The notes beneath the pieces are model-generated. The model made no database searches, was not told the DNA's origin, and saw only the letters and a list, made by a program, of their open reading frames with translations. Of a stretch of DNA of 8,106 nucleotides, positions 1 to 6,530 are shown in pieces. This stretch comes from Desulfoprunum sp. GTDB lineage: Bacteria; Desulfobacterota; Desulfobulbia; Desulfobulbales; Desulfocapsaceae. The translations under genes were made by a program, and so were the position numbers. How positions within the stretch are numbered: the first letter of the stretch is position 1; each line of letters starts with the position of its first letter. The DNA is taken from positions 1 to 8,106 of the forward strand of contig JAUYSF010000010.1 in NCBI GenBank assembly GCA_030696435.1. The letters run 5' to 3'.

Positions 1-315
1 GTAGCGGAAATGGATATGGTTCTCAGCGATTTGAGGACCGGGGATACTCATCCTATTGAAAGAGTTTTTTCGGAAGAACCAATCACGGCCAAGGCACTGG
101 CCTTAAGCCTCGATACGGATGCCGACGATCTTCTCAGCCTGCCCTGTGGGCAACTTTCCCTGCTGATAGATCAAGTCAAAGCGTGCAACCCTTTTTTCGT
201 GCGGAGGATGGGAAAACTGGCGGCCATCCTGCAAACCATGGCCAGGGAAAATACAGAGGAAATAGAGGCACAGACAGCGCCCTTACCATCCTCCGCCGAA
301 ATATCTGCCGGCTGA
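1..315 (+). CDS. Phage tail assembly chaperone, N-terminal part (P2 gpE / Mu gp41-like), 5' partial
   Basis: Likely tail assembly chaperone, the small protein that coats the tape measure protein in the cytoplasm while the tail tube polymerises. The frame is open from base 1; the first methionine in the window is at 10, but no ribosome binding site precedes it. The opening residues (VAEMDMVLSDLRTGD) resemble the conserved 'L-R-P-x-G-D' strand of the E/41/14 chaperone family, which usually lies about 15 residues into the protein, so the true start is probably upstream of the window. The rest is acidic and helical (DADDLLSLPCGQLSLLIDQV) and matches the family's 'dL..L...L..lv..v..FF' pattern. 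It sits directly upstream of the tape measure gene, the standard chaperone position in long-tailed phages. The family call rests on weak pattern similarity plus this position. Confidence 0.6.
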   Translation, partial: VAEMDMVLSDLRTGDTHPIERVFSEEPITAKALALSLDTDADDLLSLPCGQLSLLIDQVKACNPFFVRRMGKLAAILQTMARENTEEIEAQTAPLPSSAEISAG

Positions 316-404
316 TCATGATCGGGCACCATCAGATACATACTTATCCGTTTTCCATGTATCTGATGGCTATCGAAGAACACAATACCAGGAGTAAATT
401 ATAA
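183..404 (+). CDS. -1 frame extension of the tail assembly chaperone (E'/T-like), probably made by frameshift or re-initiation
   Basis: This frame lies -1 relative to the chaperone frame and runs past its stop (313-315) to a TAA at 402-404 that overlaps the tape measure ATG by one base. The part after the chaperone stop reads MIGHHQIHTYPFSMYLMAIE and so on; its 'G-H-x...Y-P/G-[FY]-S...L.A.E' look recalls the C-terminal extensions of phage chaperones made by programmed frameshifting (lambda GT, P2 E+E'). The residues between about 200 and 280 in this frame look unnatural, while the zero frame looks coding there. Real use of this frame may therefore begin late, near 280-315, or by re-initiation at the ATG at 318, two bases after the upstream stop. 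The 183 start (GTG) is only the first possible start in the frame and is not a supported initiation site. Confidence 0.4.
   Translation: MQPFFRAEDGKTGGHPANHGQGKYRGNRGTDSALTILRRNICRLIMIGHHQIHTYPFSMYLMAIEEHNTRSKL
189..216 (+). promoter_or_regulatory. Candidate -1 slippery heptamers in the chaperone gene
   Basis: Three X-XXY-YYZ heptamers are in the correct phase for a -1 shift from the chaperone frame: C CCT TTT at 189-195, T TTT TTC at 192-198 and G GGA AAA at 210-216. The second is close to the T-run used by phage P2 gene E and the third to the lambda G site GGGAAAG. All lie about 100 bases before the end of the zero frame, earlier than is typical, and I see no convincing downstream pseudoknot. 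Which one works, if any, is open. Confidence 0.35.
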
Positions 405-3229
405 TGTCTGACTACAAGCAAACCTACACCCTCCAGGCGAAATACGAAGGCAAGGGGGAACTGGGACAATTCAACCGTGATCTGGCTGCTCTTGGCAAGA
501 TCGATGCTTTTTCGAAGCTCGAAGCGCAGATCAGTAAAACTGAAACCGCCCTTGAAGAGGCAGAAAAAAAGGCCGCTGCATTAAAAGCGGCCATGGAAAA
601 AGGCGCCACCGGAAAGGCAGCAGCTGACTATTCTCGAGCGGAGGCAGAGGTTAAAAAACTCAGCACCGCCTTGGAAATGCAAAATGCCAAACTTGAACAG
701 CATGCGGCCAGTCTTAAAAAATCCGGGGTTGATATTCGAAACTTATCCATCGAAGAAAAACGGCTGGCCACCACTGCCGAACAGACAGGCAAGGTATTAT
801 CTGCCAGGCAAATACTTGGCGTGAAGTCGACAAAAGAAATAAAAGCAGAAGTTGAAAAACTGCGTGGAGCCTATGAGACATTAAGAAAATCAGGCACTTC
901 AAACGCAAAAGATATCGCTACTGCCCAGGTTGCCTTAAAGAGAAGAATCGCTGAAGTAAGAGGGGAAACGAGTGGGCTCGATAATAATTTTAGAAAACTC
1001 GGGTATACGATACTCGGGGCCTTGTCTATAAGAGCAGCGATCTACTATGCAAATCAGGTTAGGCAAATAGCCGATCAGTATCAGAATATGAACGCTCGTC
1101 TCAAGCTTGTTACTGATTCTTCGGAGGATTTTAAAAATGTGCAGGCCGAACTTTATAAAACCTCCCAAGACACCGGCACTGAGTATGCCGCCAATGCCAA
1201 TTCGTATGCTAAACTGGCGGTATCTCTCAAGGGCGTAGGAGCCAAGAGTGAAGAGGTGCTGAAGATCAATGAGTTGGTCAACAAATCGCTAATCGTCAAT
1301 GGCTCCAGTACCGAGGAAGCGTCCTCATTTATGCTGCAGTTTGCCCAGGCCATGGGATCAGGAGTTCTGCAGGGTGATGAGTTCCGGGCAATGATGGAAT
1401 CAAACGGCTATTTTGCGCAACTCCTGGCGAAGGAACTCGGGACCGATATCGCCGGACTGAGACAAATGTCCAAGGCTGGAGAACTCACCTCAGATGTGCT
1501 GCGGGCCGCCTTCCCGAAGATGGCAAAAGAGATCAACGCGGCATTTTCCACGATTCCACCTACCACCCAGCGGGCTCTTACCTCTCTTCAGAACGCCTTT
1601 TACCGGATCATTGACGATTCCAATAAATCAAGTAATGCCACCGGGCGAATTTCAGCGGAAATAATCGGACTGGCCCAAACCATCGATCAGAACAGAGAAG
1701 GAATTGTTTTTTTGTTCACTGAAATGATCAATAAGGCTGGATGGGCGGCGAATAAGATTGGTGAAATTGGATCGGTCATTGCCGGGACCAAGGCAATCTT
1801 AAGTGGTGATTTGGGATTTAAAGAGGCTCTATCCTTTAAGACTGCGGCGGAGCTCAACGTTTGGCTAAAAGCCAACATCAAAGAGATAAAAGCCACGAGC
1901 GTTTCTTATAATGAAAACGCGACGGCGGCAAGTGGCTCGTATAATAAGGTTACAGCAGCTGCCACCTCGTCGGCGGACAAACAGAAAAAAGTTACCGGTG
2001 AAGCCCTCGACAAGATGAAGGAGGACTATAAAAAATACGCCGATGACGTAAAGAACCTGCAGGATGATATGGCCCGCAGGCAACAATCTGTCGCTGAAAG
2101 GTTGCGAGAGATGGATCGTTCCGGCATGTCAGACTCCAGCGCTTGGAATGATCGGAAGGCTCAAGCTGAAGAATACGCTGCTGCCGCTAAGAAAGTCGCT
2201 GAAGAATCAAAAAGGGCCTTTGCAGCAGGAGATCAAACAACCGGCAAAAGCAAGGCCGAAGAAGCCGTTGCGCTTTTGGATAAGGCCGGAGAGGCTGCCG
2301 CTGATCTCAACAGAGAGGTCAGTAATGGAGATACGGTCATCTCCACTCAGGGACAAAACCTTGCGATAGCTAGAGGAATGGTCCAGGAGTATGCCACGAC
2401 GGTAAAACAAGTACAGACAGAACTAAAATCGGCCCTGGAGCAAGGTGCTCAGGCACTCGATATCAAGAGTGGCGGGCAGCTTTCCAAAGAATTGCCGGAG
2501 ATAGCCAAAGCATTCGGTGATCTGAAAGATACGGCAGTCAAGGAAGTCGGCATTATTAATGAAGAAATAAAACTCGTCGGTGGAGTGTGGGTAAATGTTA
2601 ACACGACCGCTAAAGAGGAATCAGACAAATCTACAGCCCACCAAATAGCCAACATTAAAAGGGTTGCGGCTGCAGCTGCAGCGATAGAAACAACCACCAG
2701 CACCTCAGGTGGCGGATCAGGCGGGGGTTATCGCCTCGGCGGCTTGGTCAGCGAAGTGCGGATGGCTATGGGTGGCCCGGTCGGCCCGGCTGTGAAGATG
2801 GCCACCGGCGGAAACGTATTCCGCAATATGTTGTCCGGAGGCTGGTTTCCTGGATACGGCGGCGGAGATCGACGGCACGTCATAGCGGAAGACGGTGAAT
2901 ACATGTTTGATAAACACCGGGTCAAAGATGCTGGGCTCAATACCGTCAGGGCTTTTCATGCCGGTCGGTATGATATTGTTATCGCCGAGTTGATGAAACG
3001 AATGCGGATGAACACCATGGAGAGTGTCTTCAGCCGAATCCCAACCATGCAGTCTGCCGGACCGCAATATATGCAGAATGGCGGGGAGGTGACTGGTGGT
3101 GGCACCTCACACTATAACCTGACTGTAAACTTTTCCGGTAACACCTCAGCGCCCGTACAACAAACCGGCAGACAGTTGGCGGAAACGGTGTTGAGAGAGT
3201 TGAAGGCAATGCATCGAAGAAGCAGTTGA
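404..3229 (+). CDS. Phage tail tape measure protein
   Basis: Tape measure protein: it fills the tail tube during assembly, sets tail length and is ejected ahead of the DNA. It has 941 residues. Residues about 35-190 are a long Ala/Glu/Lys-rich coiled coil. A hydrophobic stretch follows at about 200-218 (GYTILGALSIRAAIYYANQV). Residues about 225-430 match the conserved N-terminal tape measure domain (QYQNMNARLKLVT, then GVLQGDEFRAMMES and IPPTTQRALTSLQNAF). A second coiled coil spans about 525-690. A Ser/Gly-rich linker lies at about 767-775, followed by Gly-rich repeats (RLGGLVSEV, AMGGPVGPA, MATGGNVF) and the C-terminal signature EDGEYMFDKHRVKDAGLNT at about 828-847, common in Mu- and P2-like tape measures. 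The start is fixed by AGGAG at 390-394, nine bases upstream, and by TAATG overlap with the chaperone extension. Tail genes that normally follow are absent here. Confidence 0.95.
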   Translation: MSDYKQTYTLQAKYEGKGELGQFNRDLAALGKIDAFSKLEAQISKTETALEEAEKKAAALKAAMEKGATGKAAADYSRAEAEVKKLSTALEMQNAKLEQHAASLKKSGVDIRNLSIEEKRLATTAEQTGKVLSARQILGVKSTKEIKAEVEKLRGAYETLRKSGTSNAKDIATAQVALKRRIAEVRGETSGLDNNFRKLGYTILGALSIRAAIYYANQVRQIADQYQNMNARLKLVTDSSEDFKNVQAELYKTSQDTGTEYAANANSYAKLAVSLKGVGAKSEEVLKINELVNKSLIVNGSSTEEASSFMLQFAQAMGSGVLQGDEFRAMMESNGYFAQLLAKELGTDIAGLRQMSKAGELTSDVLRAAFPKMAKEINAAFSTIPPTTQRALTSLQNAFYRIIDDSNKSSNATGRISAEIIGLAQTIDQNREGIVFLFTEMINKAGWAANKIGEIGSVIAGTKAILSGDLGFKEALSFKTAAELNVWLKANIKEIKATSVSYNENATAASGSYNKVTAAATSSADKQKKVTGEALDKMKEDYKKYADDVKNLQDDMARRQQSVAERLREMDRSGMSDSSAWNDRKAQAEEYAAAAKKVAEESKRAFAAGDQTTGKSKAEEAVALLDKAGEAAADLNREVSNGDTVISTQGQNLAIARGMVQEYATTVKQVQTELKSALEQGAQALDIKSGGQLSKELPEIAKAFGDLKDTAVKEVGIINEEIKLVGGVWVNVNTTAKEESDKSTAHQIANIKRVAAAAAAIETTTSTSGGGSGGGYRLGGLVSEVRMAMGGPVGPAVKMATGGNVFRNMLSGGWFPGYGGGDRRHVIAEDGEYMFDKHRVKDAGLNTVRAFHAGRYDIVIAELMKRMRMNTMESVFSRIPTMQSAGPQYMQNGGEVTGGGTSHYNLTVNFSGNTSAPVQQTGRQLAETVLRELKAMHRRSS

Positions 3230-3322
3230 CCCACCTTCCGGGGTTTCTGTTGGACCGGCACAACAACAGACCAGAGGGCCATCAGGCGGATATTGGGCCA
3301 GCGTAAAAAGGAATTTGTTGGG

Positions 3323-3341
3323 AAGGGCTTAGCCAGCCCTT
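3323..3341 (+). terminator. Short hairpin downstream of the tape measure gene, possible weak terminator
   Basis: AAGGGCT at 3323-3329 pairs perfectly with AGCCCTT at 3335-3341 around a 5-base loop. What follows is only moderately T-rich (TGAGTTTGTTC), so termination would be weak. It lies about 95 bases after the tape measure stop. Confidence 0.35.
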
Positions 3342-3478
3342 TGAGTTTGTTCATCACATATTACTCAAGAAAACGGTCGGGATTACATGGTGAGTGCCCG
3401 GAATAATCGCTCCTAAAACCCCATGTGTCGGCGGATCTCACTCCTGTAAGATAAGTAATTTTGAGGGCGCGGCCGGCT

Positions 3479-3516
3479 CGGGCCATCTATAGAAATAGAT
3501 GGCCCGGTTATTTTTT
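3479..3516 (+). terminator. Strong intrinsic terminator
   Basis: CGGGCCATCTAT (3479-3490) pairs perfectly with ATAGATGGCCCG (3495-3506) across the four-base loop AGAA, giving a 12-bp stem. TTATTTTTT (3508-3516) follows almost directly. This is a textbook rho-independent terminator for + strand transcription and would insulate the Fic gene from tail operon transcription. The mirrored arm lacks a matching T-tract, so it appears one-directional. Confidence 0.85.
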
Positions 3517-3560
3517 CCAACCACAACAATGAAGCGAAAACCACCGAAAAGACATTACCC

Positions 3561-3626
3561 CGACACAAATCGGGCCACGGCCTTTACCACCACGATTTTC
3601 TGCAGGCTTCGATACAAATCCAGGCT
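3561..3626 (-). repeat. Diverged dispersed repeat, copy 1
   Basis: Read on the minus strand, this segment contains AAAGGCCGTGGCCCGATTT (3567-3585) next to TATCGAAGCCTGCAGAAAAT (about 3595-3614), preceded by a second partial core GCCTGGATTTGTATCG. The unit appears to repeat in tandem at about 49 bp (CGACACAAATC at 3561 and CGATACAAATC at 3610). Related sequences occur at 4924-4984, 5290-5309, 5345-5367 and 5396-5437. The near-palindromic GGCC-CATG/CGTG-GGCC core recalls REP-type elements, but I do not recognise a named family. Confidence 0.55.
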
Positions 3627-3686
3627 TGCTGGTTTGAAAGAATAAAATGTATTGCTGTATGATTATCCAGCCAGTTTTCTCTTTTT

Positions 3687-3728
3687 GTTGACTTGTAAAG
3701 TCACAAATGATACGCTTTATTTGTCAAC
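3687..3728 (+). promoter_or_regulatory. Promoter and operator-like dyads of the Fic gene
   Basis: TTGACT at 3688-3693 is a good -35 box; 17 bases later TACGCT (3711-3716) is a poor but possible -10 box. The -35 box lies inside the perfect dyad TGACTT-GTA-AAGTCA (3689-3703). A further inverted half-site TTGTCAAC (3721-3728) mirrors GTTGAC at 3687-3692. Three related half-sites spanning the promoter suggest a repressor site, possibly used for autoregulation through the winged-helix domain of the Fic protein itself. No regulator is encoded next to it, so that link is inference. Confidence 0.55.
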
Positions 3729-3752
3729 TTAAAATTACCAAGGAGAATACAA

Positions 3753-4898
3753 ATGGACCGACACAAACATATATCATTCAGAAAGGATTGGGAAATTGAC
3801 AATGAATGCGCATATATGCTTGGCGAGTGTGGCGCTTATGTTAGCGCCTTAACTGACATACCTTTAAAGCCGGAGTATAGAGACAAAATGCTCCGCATTT
3901 CCCTAATTAAAGGAGCCCAAGCAACTACGGCAATTGAAGGAAATACCCTCAGTCAGGAAGAGATTGAAAAACTGGATGAGGGGTGGAAGCTTCCACCAAG
4001 TAAAGAGTACCTCGAAATTGAAGTTAAGAATATCCTTGGGGCATTCAATGAATTACTTCGCGAGATCGTGGTAAATGGGACGGTCCGCATTGTCACACCG
4101 GACCTCATTAAAGAATTTCACAAGATGATCGGGCAAAATCTTGGAGCACATTTTGATGCTATCCCGGGTAAATTCAGAGATGATAATCGCGTAGTCGGTA
4201 CCTACCTAGCCCCAGATTATAATTATGTCCCAGAGTTAATTGACAAACTGTGCGAGTGGTTAAAGAGGGAATTTCACTACAGCGATGGCCAGAATTTTCA
4301 TACCTCTGTTCTTCAGGCTATTATTACTCATGTGTATATTGAGTGGATACATCCATTTGGAGACGGAAACGGCAGGACCGGCAGGCTTCTTGAGTTTTAT
4401 GTATTACTGAGAACCGGGCTACCGAATATCGTCTCGCATATTCTGTCAAACTTCTACAATCAAACCCGACAGGAATATTATCGCCAACTTGACCAGGCCC
4501 GTAAAAAAAGCAATTTGACTGGGTTTTTAAAATATGCCGTGCAAGGATTTCGTGATGGTTTGAGAGAGAACCTTAGCGTGATCCAGGAGAGTCAGTTTAT
4601 AATATTCTGGCAAAATTATATATATGAGGCTTTTTCTGATATCAAATACACCAAACGAGAGGCATTCAAGAGAAAAAGGGATTTAATCTTGGATATGCCT
4701 ATCAACCAGGAGTTTGATGTCGATCAGATAATTGATCTTACACCAGGTGTGGCACGGAAATATGCCAACGTCAACAGAGCGACGGTATTAAGAGATCTGA
4801 AAGAATTACAAGACCTCAACCTCTTAAGCAAGGTTGGTAGAAAATACACAGCCAACACGAAAATACTGAAGGATATGATGCCCAGCAAAAAGGCATGA
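3753..4898 (+). CDS. Fic family protein (AMP-transferase) with N-terminal inhibitory motif and C-terminal winged helix
   Basis: Fic enzymes usually move AMP from ATP onto a Ser, Thr or Tyr hydroxyl of a target protein. This 381-residue protein carries the full active-site motif H200-P-F-G-D-G-N-G-R-T-G-R211; H200 is the catalytic base, D204 binds the metal, and the Gly/Asn/Arg residues hold the phosphates. An [S/T]xxxE[G/N] motif near the N-terminus (T58-TAI-E62-G63-N64) is the autoinhibitory helix of class II Fic proteins, where the Glu blocks productive ATP binding. Residues about 310-375 form a helix-turn-helix/winged-helix domain (VNRATVLRDLKELQDLNLL then SKVGRKY), common in stand-alone Fic proteins. 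AAGGAG at 3740-3745, seven bases before the ATG, fixes the start. No antitoxin-like gene is adjacent, consistent with built-in inhibition. The target is unknown; a housekeeping or anti-phage role is equally possible. Confidence 0.95.
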   Translation: MDRHKHISFRKDWEIDNECAYMLGECGAYVSALTDIPLKPEYRDKMLRISLIKGAQATTAIEGNTLSQEEIEKLDEGWKLPPSKEYLEIEVKNILGAFNELLREIVVNGTVRIVTPDLIKEFHKMIGQNLGAHFDAIPGKFRDDNRVVGTYLAPDYNYVPELIDKLCEWLKREFHYSDGQNFHTSVLQAIITHVYIEWIHPFGDGNGRTGRLLEFYVLLRTGLPNIVSHILSNFYNQTRQEYYRQLDQARKKSNLTGFLKYAVQGFRDGLRENLSVIQESQFIIFWQNYIYEAFSDIKYTKREAFKRKRDLILDMPINQEFDVDQIIDLTPGVARKYANVNRATVLRDLKELQDLNLLSKVGRKYTANTKILKDMMPSKKA

Positions 4899-4901
4899 TG
4901 G

Positions 4902-4915
4902 GCCATTTAAATGGC
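4902..4915. repeat. Perfect 14-bp palindrome behind the Fic gene
   Basis: GCCATTTAAATGGC lies four bases after the Fic stop codon. It shares the GGGCCAT...ATGGC ends of the terminator at 3479-3516 but has no T-tract, so it is not a convincing terminator. It could be a protein-binding site or a repeat fragment. Confidence 0.4.
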
Positions 4916-4923
4916 GTCTCTTA

Positions 4924-4984
4924 CCTCCTGTAAGCTTCAATACAAATCCAGCCATGCCTTTACCGCTTCGGTTTTCTGTGGGCG
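4924..4984 (-). repeat. Diverged dispersed repeat, copy 2
   Basis: On the minus strand it reads AAAGGCATGGCTGGATTTGT (4942-4961) and then TATTGAAGCTTACAGGAGG (4925-4943), matching the order of elements in copy 1. A GTTTTCTG element at 4970-4977 matches ATTTTCTG of copy 1. Similarity is clear by eye over about 50 bases, with several substitutions and small gaps. Confidence 0.5.
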
Positions 4985-5289
4985 CAAGAGACACCGGCCA
5001 GGGATAGGACCACTCTTTGGTCAATAGAGCTGAGGTTCATCGACCAGGTCAAACAGCAAGCCAAGCACCAAATTCAGGCTGCCCGGTGAATCTGTTTTAC
5101 TGATCAGCCGTGATGGATCCGCTCAAAACCATGCTCAATCATCACCACCCGGCCCGATCACCATGTCAAGCGGCCCAACTGACGGGCAACCAAGTGTGGC
5201 GCTTCACTGAGCATCCTTGATGCGTTCCCGCCAGCAGACCGCTAGGACTTCGGAGGGCCGTGCCCAAGGCAGAGGCCAGTACAAAGAAG

Positions 5290-5437
5290 AAATTCGGCCA
5301 CAGCCCTTTCATCACCCCCGGTATTCCGTCCACTGGTGCCAACGGGACTTTCTGAAGGCTTCGACAAAACGCCGGCCTGATCGATCGCTGTAACCTTAAT
5401 CCGGCCATGGCCTTCATCACCAGGATGTTCTTCAGGA
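5290..5437 (-). repeat. Diverged dispersed repeats, copies 3 and 4
   Basis: Two further cores: minus-strand AAAGGGCTGTGGCCGAATTT (5290-5309) and GAAGGCCATGGCCGGATTA (5397-5415). Between them GTCGAAGCCTTCAGAAAGTC (5345-5364) matches the second element of copy 1. CTGATCCTGAAGAACATCCT (5421-5440) looks like a more degraded version of that element. Orientation agrees in all copies. Confidence 0.45.
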
Positions 5438-5521
5438 TCAGACAGAAACACCACGCTACCGATGAGAAGGAAAAAATAAATTCAGGGGTCGCGAGGTAGT
5501 AAGAAGTAGGATACATCTCTT

Positions 5522-5583
5522 CCGGATCGGCTAGGATGGCCCCCGAAAAGCAGATACCGTGTCTGTCTGCCGATCCGGTTTTT
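5522..5583 (+). terminator. Long-looped inverted repeat with T-tract, terminator or attenuator
   Basis: CCGGATCGGC (5522-5531) pairs perfectly with GCCGATCCGG (5569-5578), followed at once by TTTTT (5579-5583). The 37-base loop can form an inner hairpin CAGATA-CCG-TGTCTG with one G-U pair. The arm-plus-T-tract layout suits an intrinsic terminator, and its place 34 bases before the ATG of the next gene suits an attenuator in that gene's leader. I do not recognise a known riboswitch class in the loop. Confidence 0.55.
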
Positions 5584-5616
5584 CAATTCACGGGTGACCT
5601 GACGGAGGTTGCGAGG

Positions 5617-6405
5617 ATGAAAGAATTTGAAAAATGGGAAGGAATATCTTTGGCTGATGCCGCTATAAAAACCGACAAAACGGAAACCGAGCTGTTGCGA
5701 GATACTGTAAGAGGCAAATTGACGGCATGGGTTTGGGCCGAGTCGCTGTTGACTACCACCGGGACAGAGGAAAAAGGCTGGTTGAAAGTTCAGGCTTCAG
5801 CAATCAAAGAACTGATTGATTCTGAATCTGTCTTTGTCGGCAATTTTGTGACACCAGATGGAAGGGAGGTGATATATGCGGAAAAAAGCTATAAATACGA
5901 CCCTGCTGATCAAGATTATTCATCCTATGACGACATGATGAATAAGGCCCGGTACGAGCATGACTACGACAAGTCTTTGAGGGGAGGGAGAACCATTCTG
6001 CCTCAACCTGAGTATTATTTCGATCAGACATACCAGAAAATGGAACTTCTCCTCAACAAGGAGTATTTACGTTTCTCCCCTGATGAAATTGAAAGAATGA
6101 TTGAAAAACGTCTGTTACCCTATGAAGAGAATCCCTTGGCAAAGAATGAGGATTTGAAGAAAAAACCCAAGCCTGATGATTCTTGGATAAAAGTGAAAAC
6201 GTGGGAGAAAATCGCTGATTTTTTGGAAGTATCCATAACCACAGCCAAAAGACATACAATAAAAAAACGGATTAATAAACGATCTGTCATACAAAATAGA
6301 GGACAAGGGGGAACGAAAGTTTGGGCTTATGAGAACGACTTAAATGAAATTAAAAACAGACCAGCGAAAAAGATGAAAATCTTTAAGGTTAATTACCTTA
6401 AATAA
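5617..6405 (+). CDS. Putative DNA-binding regulator with C-terminal helix-turn-helix
   Basis: A 262-residue protein, unrecognised as a whole. Residues about 8-40 (ISLADAAIKTDKTETELL, then a short strand) look like a first helix-turn-helix of the 'site selection by MerR/AlpA-like fold' kind. Residues about 45-185 are charged, with many Asp/Tyr, and have no family I know. Residues about 190-250 form a clear second DNA-binding domain: WIKVKTWEKIADFLEVSITT, then AKRH, a basic stretch, and a VWAYENDLNEIKNR ending typical of excisionase-like winged helices. A basic tail follows. GGAGG at 5604-5608, eight bases before ATG 5617, sets the start. An in-frame ATG at 5536 lies inside the inverted repeat at 5522-5578 and has no ribosome binding site, so I reject it. 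It is more AT-rich than the flanking tape measure and 7-kb genes. It probably controls the promoter at 6531-6559, by position only. Confidence 0.7.
   Translation: MKEFEKWEGISLADAAIKTDKTETELLRDTVRGKLTAWVWAESLLTTTGTEEKGWLKVQASAIKELIDSESVFVGNFVTPDGREVIYAEKSYKYDPADQDYSSYDDMMNKARYEHDYDKSLRGGRTILPQPEYYFDQTYQKMELLLNKEYLRFSPDEIERMIEKRLLPYEENPLAKNEDLKKKPKPDDSWIKVKTWEKIADFLEVSITTAKRHTIKKRINKRSVIQNRGQGGTKVWAYENDLNEIKNRPAKKMKIFKVNYLK
6382..6402 (+). other. Stem-loop at the 3' end of the regulator gene
   Basis: TTTAAGGT (6382-6389) pairs perfectly with ACCTTAAA (6395-6402) across a five-base loop and runs right up to the TAA stop. No T-tract follows; the sequence after it is A-rich. It might stabilise the mRNA end or act in the opposite direction as a weak terminator. 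Confidence 0.3.
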
Positions 6406-6504
6406 TTAAAAATAAACATCAACCATCAAAAAAACCCGATTTAACCTATAAAAGCAGATTTATTTTTCATCACCCTCCACCTCCTCGCCTTTTCACAAAC
6501 CATC

Positions 6505-6522
6505 GTAATATGTCTTTATTAC
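6505..6522. promoter_or_regulatory. Operator-like perfect dyad upstream of the island operon promoter
   Basis: GTAATA (6505-6510) and TATTAC (6517-6522) are perfect inverted repeats with a 6-base spacer. The dyad ends eight bases before the -35 box, the usual place for an activator dimer. The flanking helix-turn-helix proteins (5617-6405 and 6771-7073) are candidates to bind it. Confidence 0.5.
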
Positions 6523-6530
6523 TACAATAT

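Larger units (their letters stand above)
3230..3686. other. Non-coding junction after the tape measure gene
   Basis: About 450 bases with no convincing gene on either strand. Open frames here are short, lack ribosome binding sites and look like chance or shadow frames. The stretch holds a short hairpin (3323-3341), a strong terminator (3479-3516) and a diverged copy of the dispersed repeat (3561-3626). CTCCTGTAAG at 3441-3450 recurs at 4925-4934 on the other side of the Fic gene. Minor tail or baseplate genes would be expected here in an intact phage, so it may mark an old deletion or insertion edge. Confidence 0.5.
4899..5521. other. Repeat-rich non-coding stretch after the Fic gene
   Basis: About 620 bases without a credible gene. 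The longest frame (minus strand, 5166-5516) has no ribosome binding site and runs through three repeat pieces, so it is probably fortuitous. Contents: a 14-bp palindrome (4902-4915) just after the Fic stop, and repeat copies at 4924-4984, 5290-5309, 5345-5367 and 5396-5437. The segment 5040-5250 shows nothing I can identify. No tRNA, attachment site or transposase remnant is recognisable. Confidence 0.5.

Noticed and set aside
245..251. GGGAAAA as a lambda-like slippery heptamer
   Set aside because: It is in the wrong phase for a -1 shift from the chaperone frame.
2717..3067. 116-codon minus-strand frame inside the tape measure gene
   Set aside because: Antisense to the clearly coding C-terminal part of the tape measure protein, no ribosome binding site; a shadow of Gly/Pro-rich coding sequence.
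3112..3357. 81-codon minus-strand frame over the end of the tape measure gene
   Set aside because: Overlaps the tape measure 3' end in antisense, and I could not link its product to any transposase or other family.
4902..4915. 14-bp palindrome as the Fic gene terminator
   Set aside because: No loop without breaking the stem and no T-tract after it.
5166..5516. 116-codon minus-strand frame after the Fic gene
   Set aside because: No ribosome binding site, no recognisable domain, and it runs through three copies of the dispersed repeat, which explains its protein-like look.
5536..5616. Longer start for the 262-residue regulator at ATG 5536
   Set aside because: No ribosome binding site, and it lies inside the loop of the 5522-5578 inverted repeat; ATG 5617 has GGAGG eight bases upstream.
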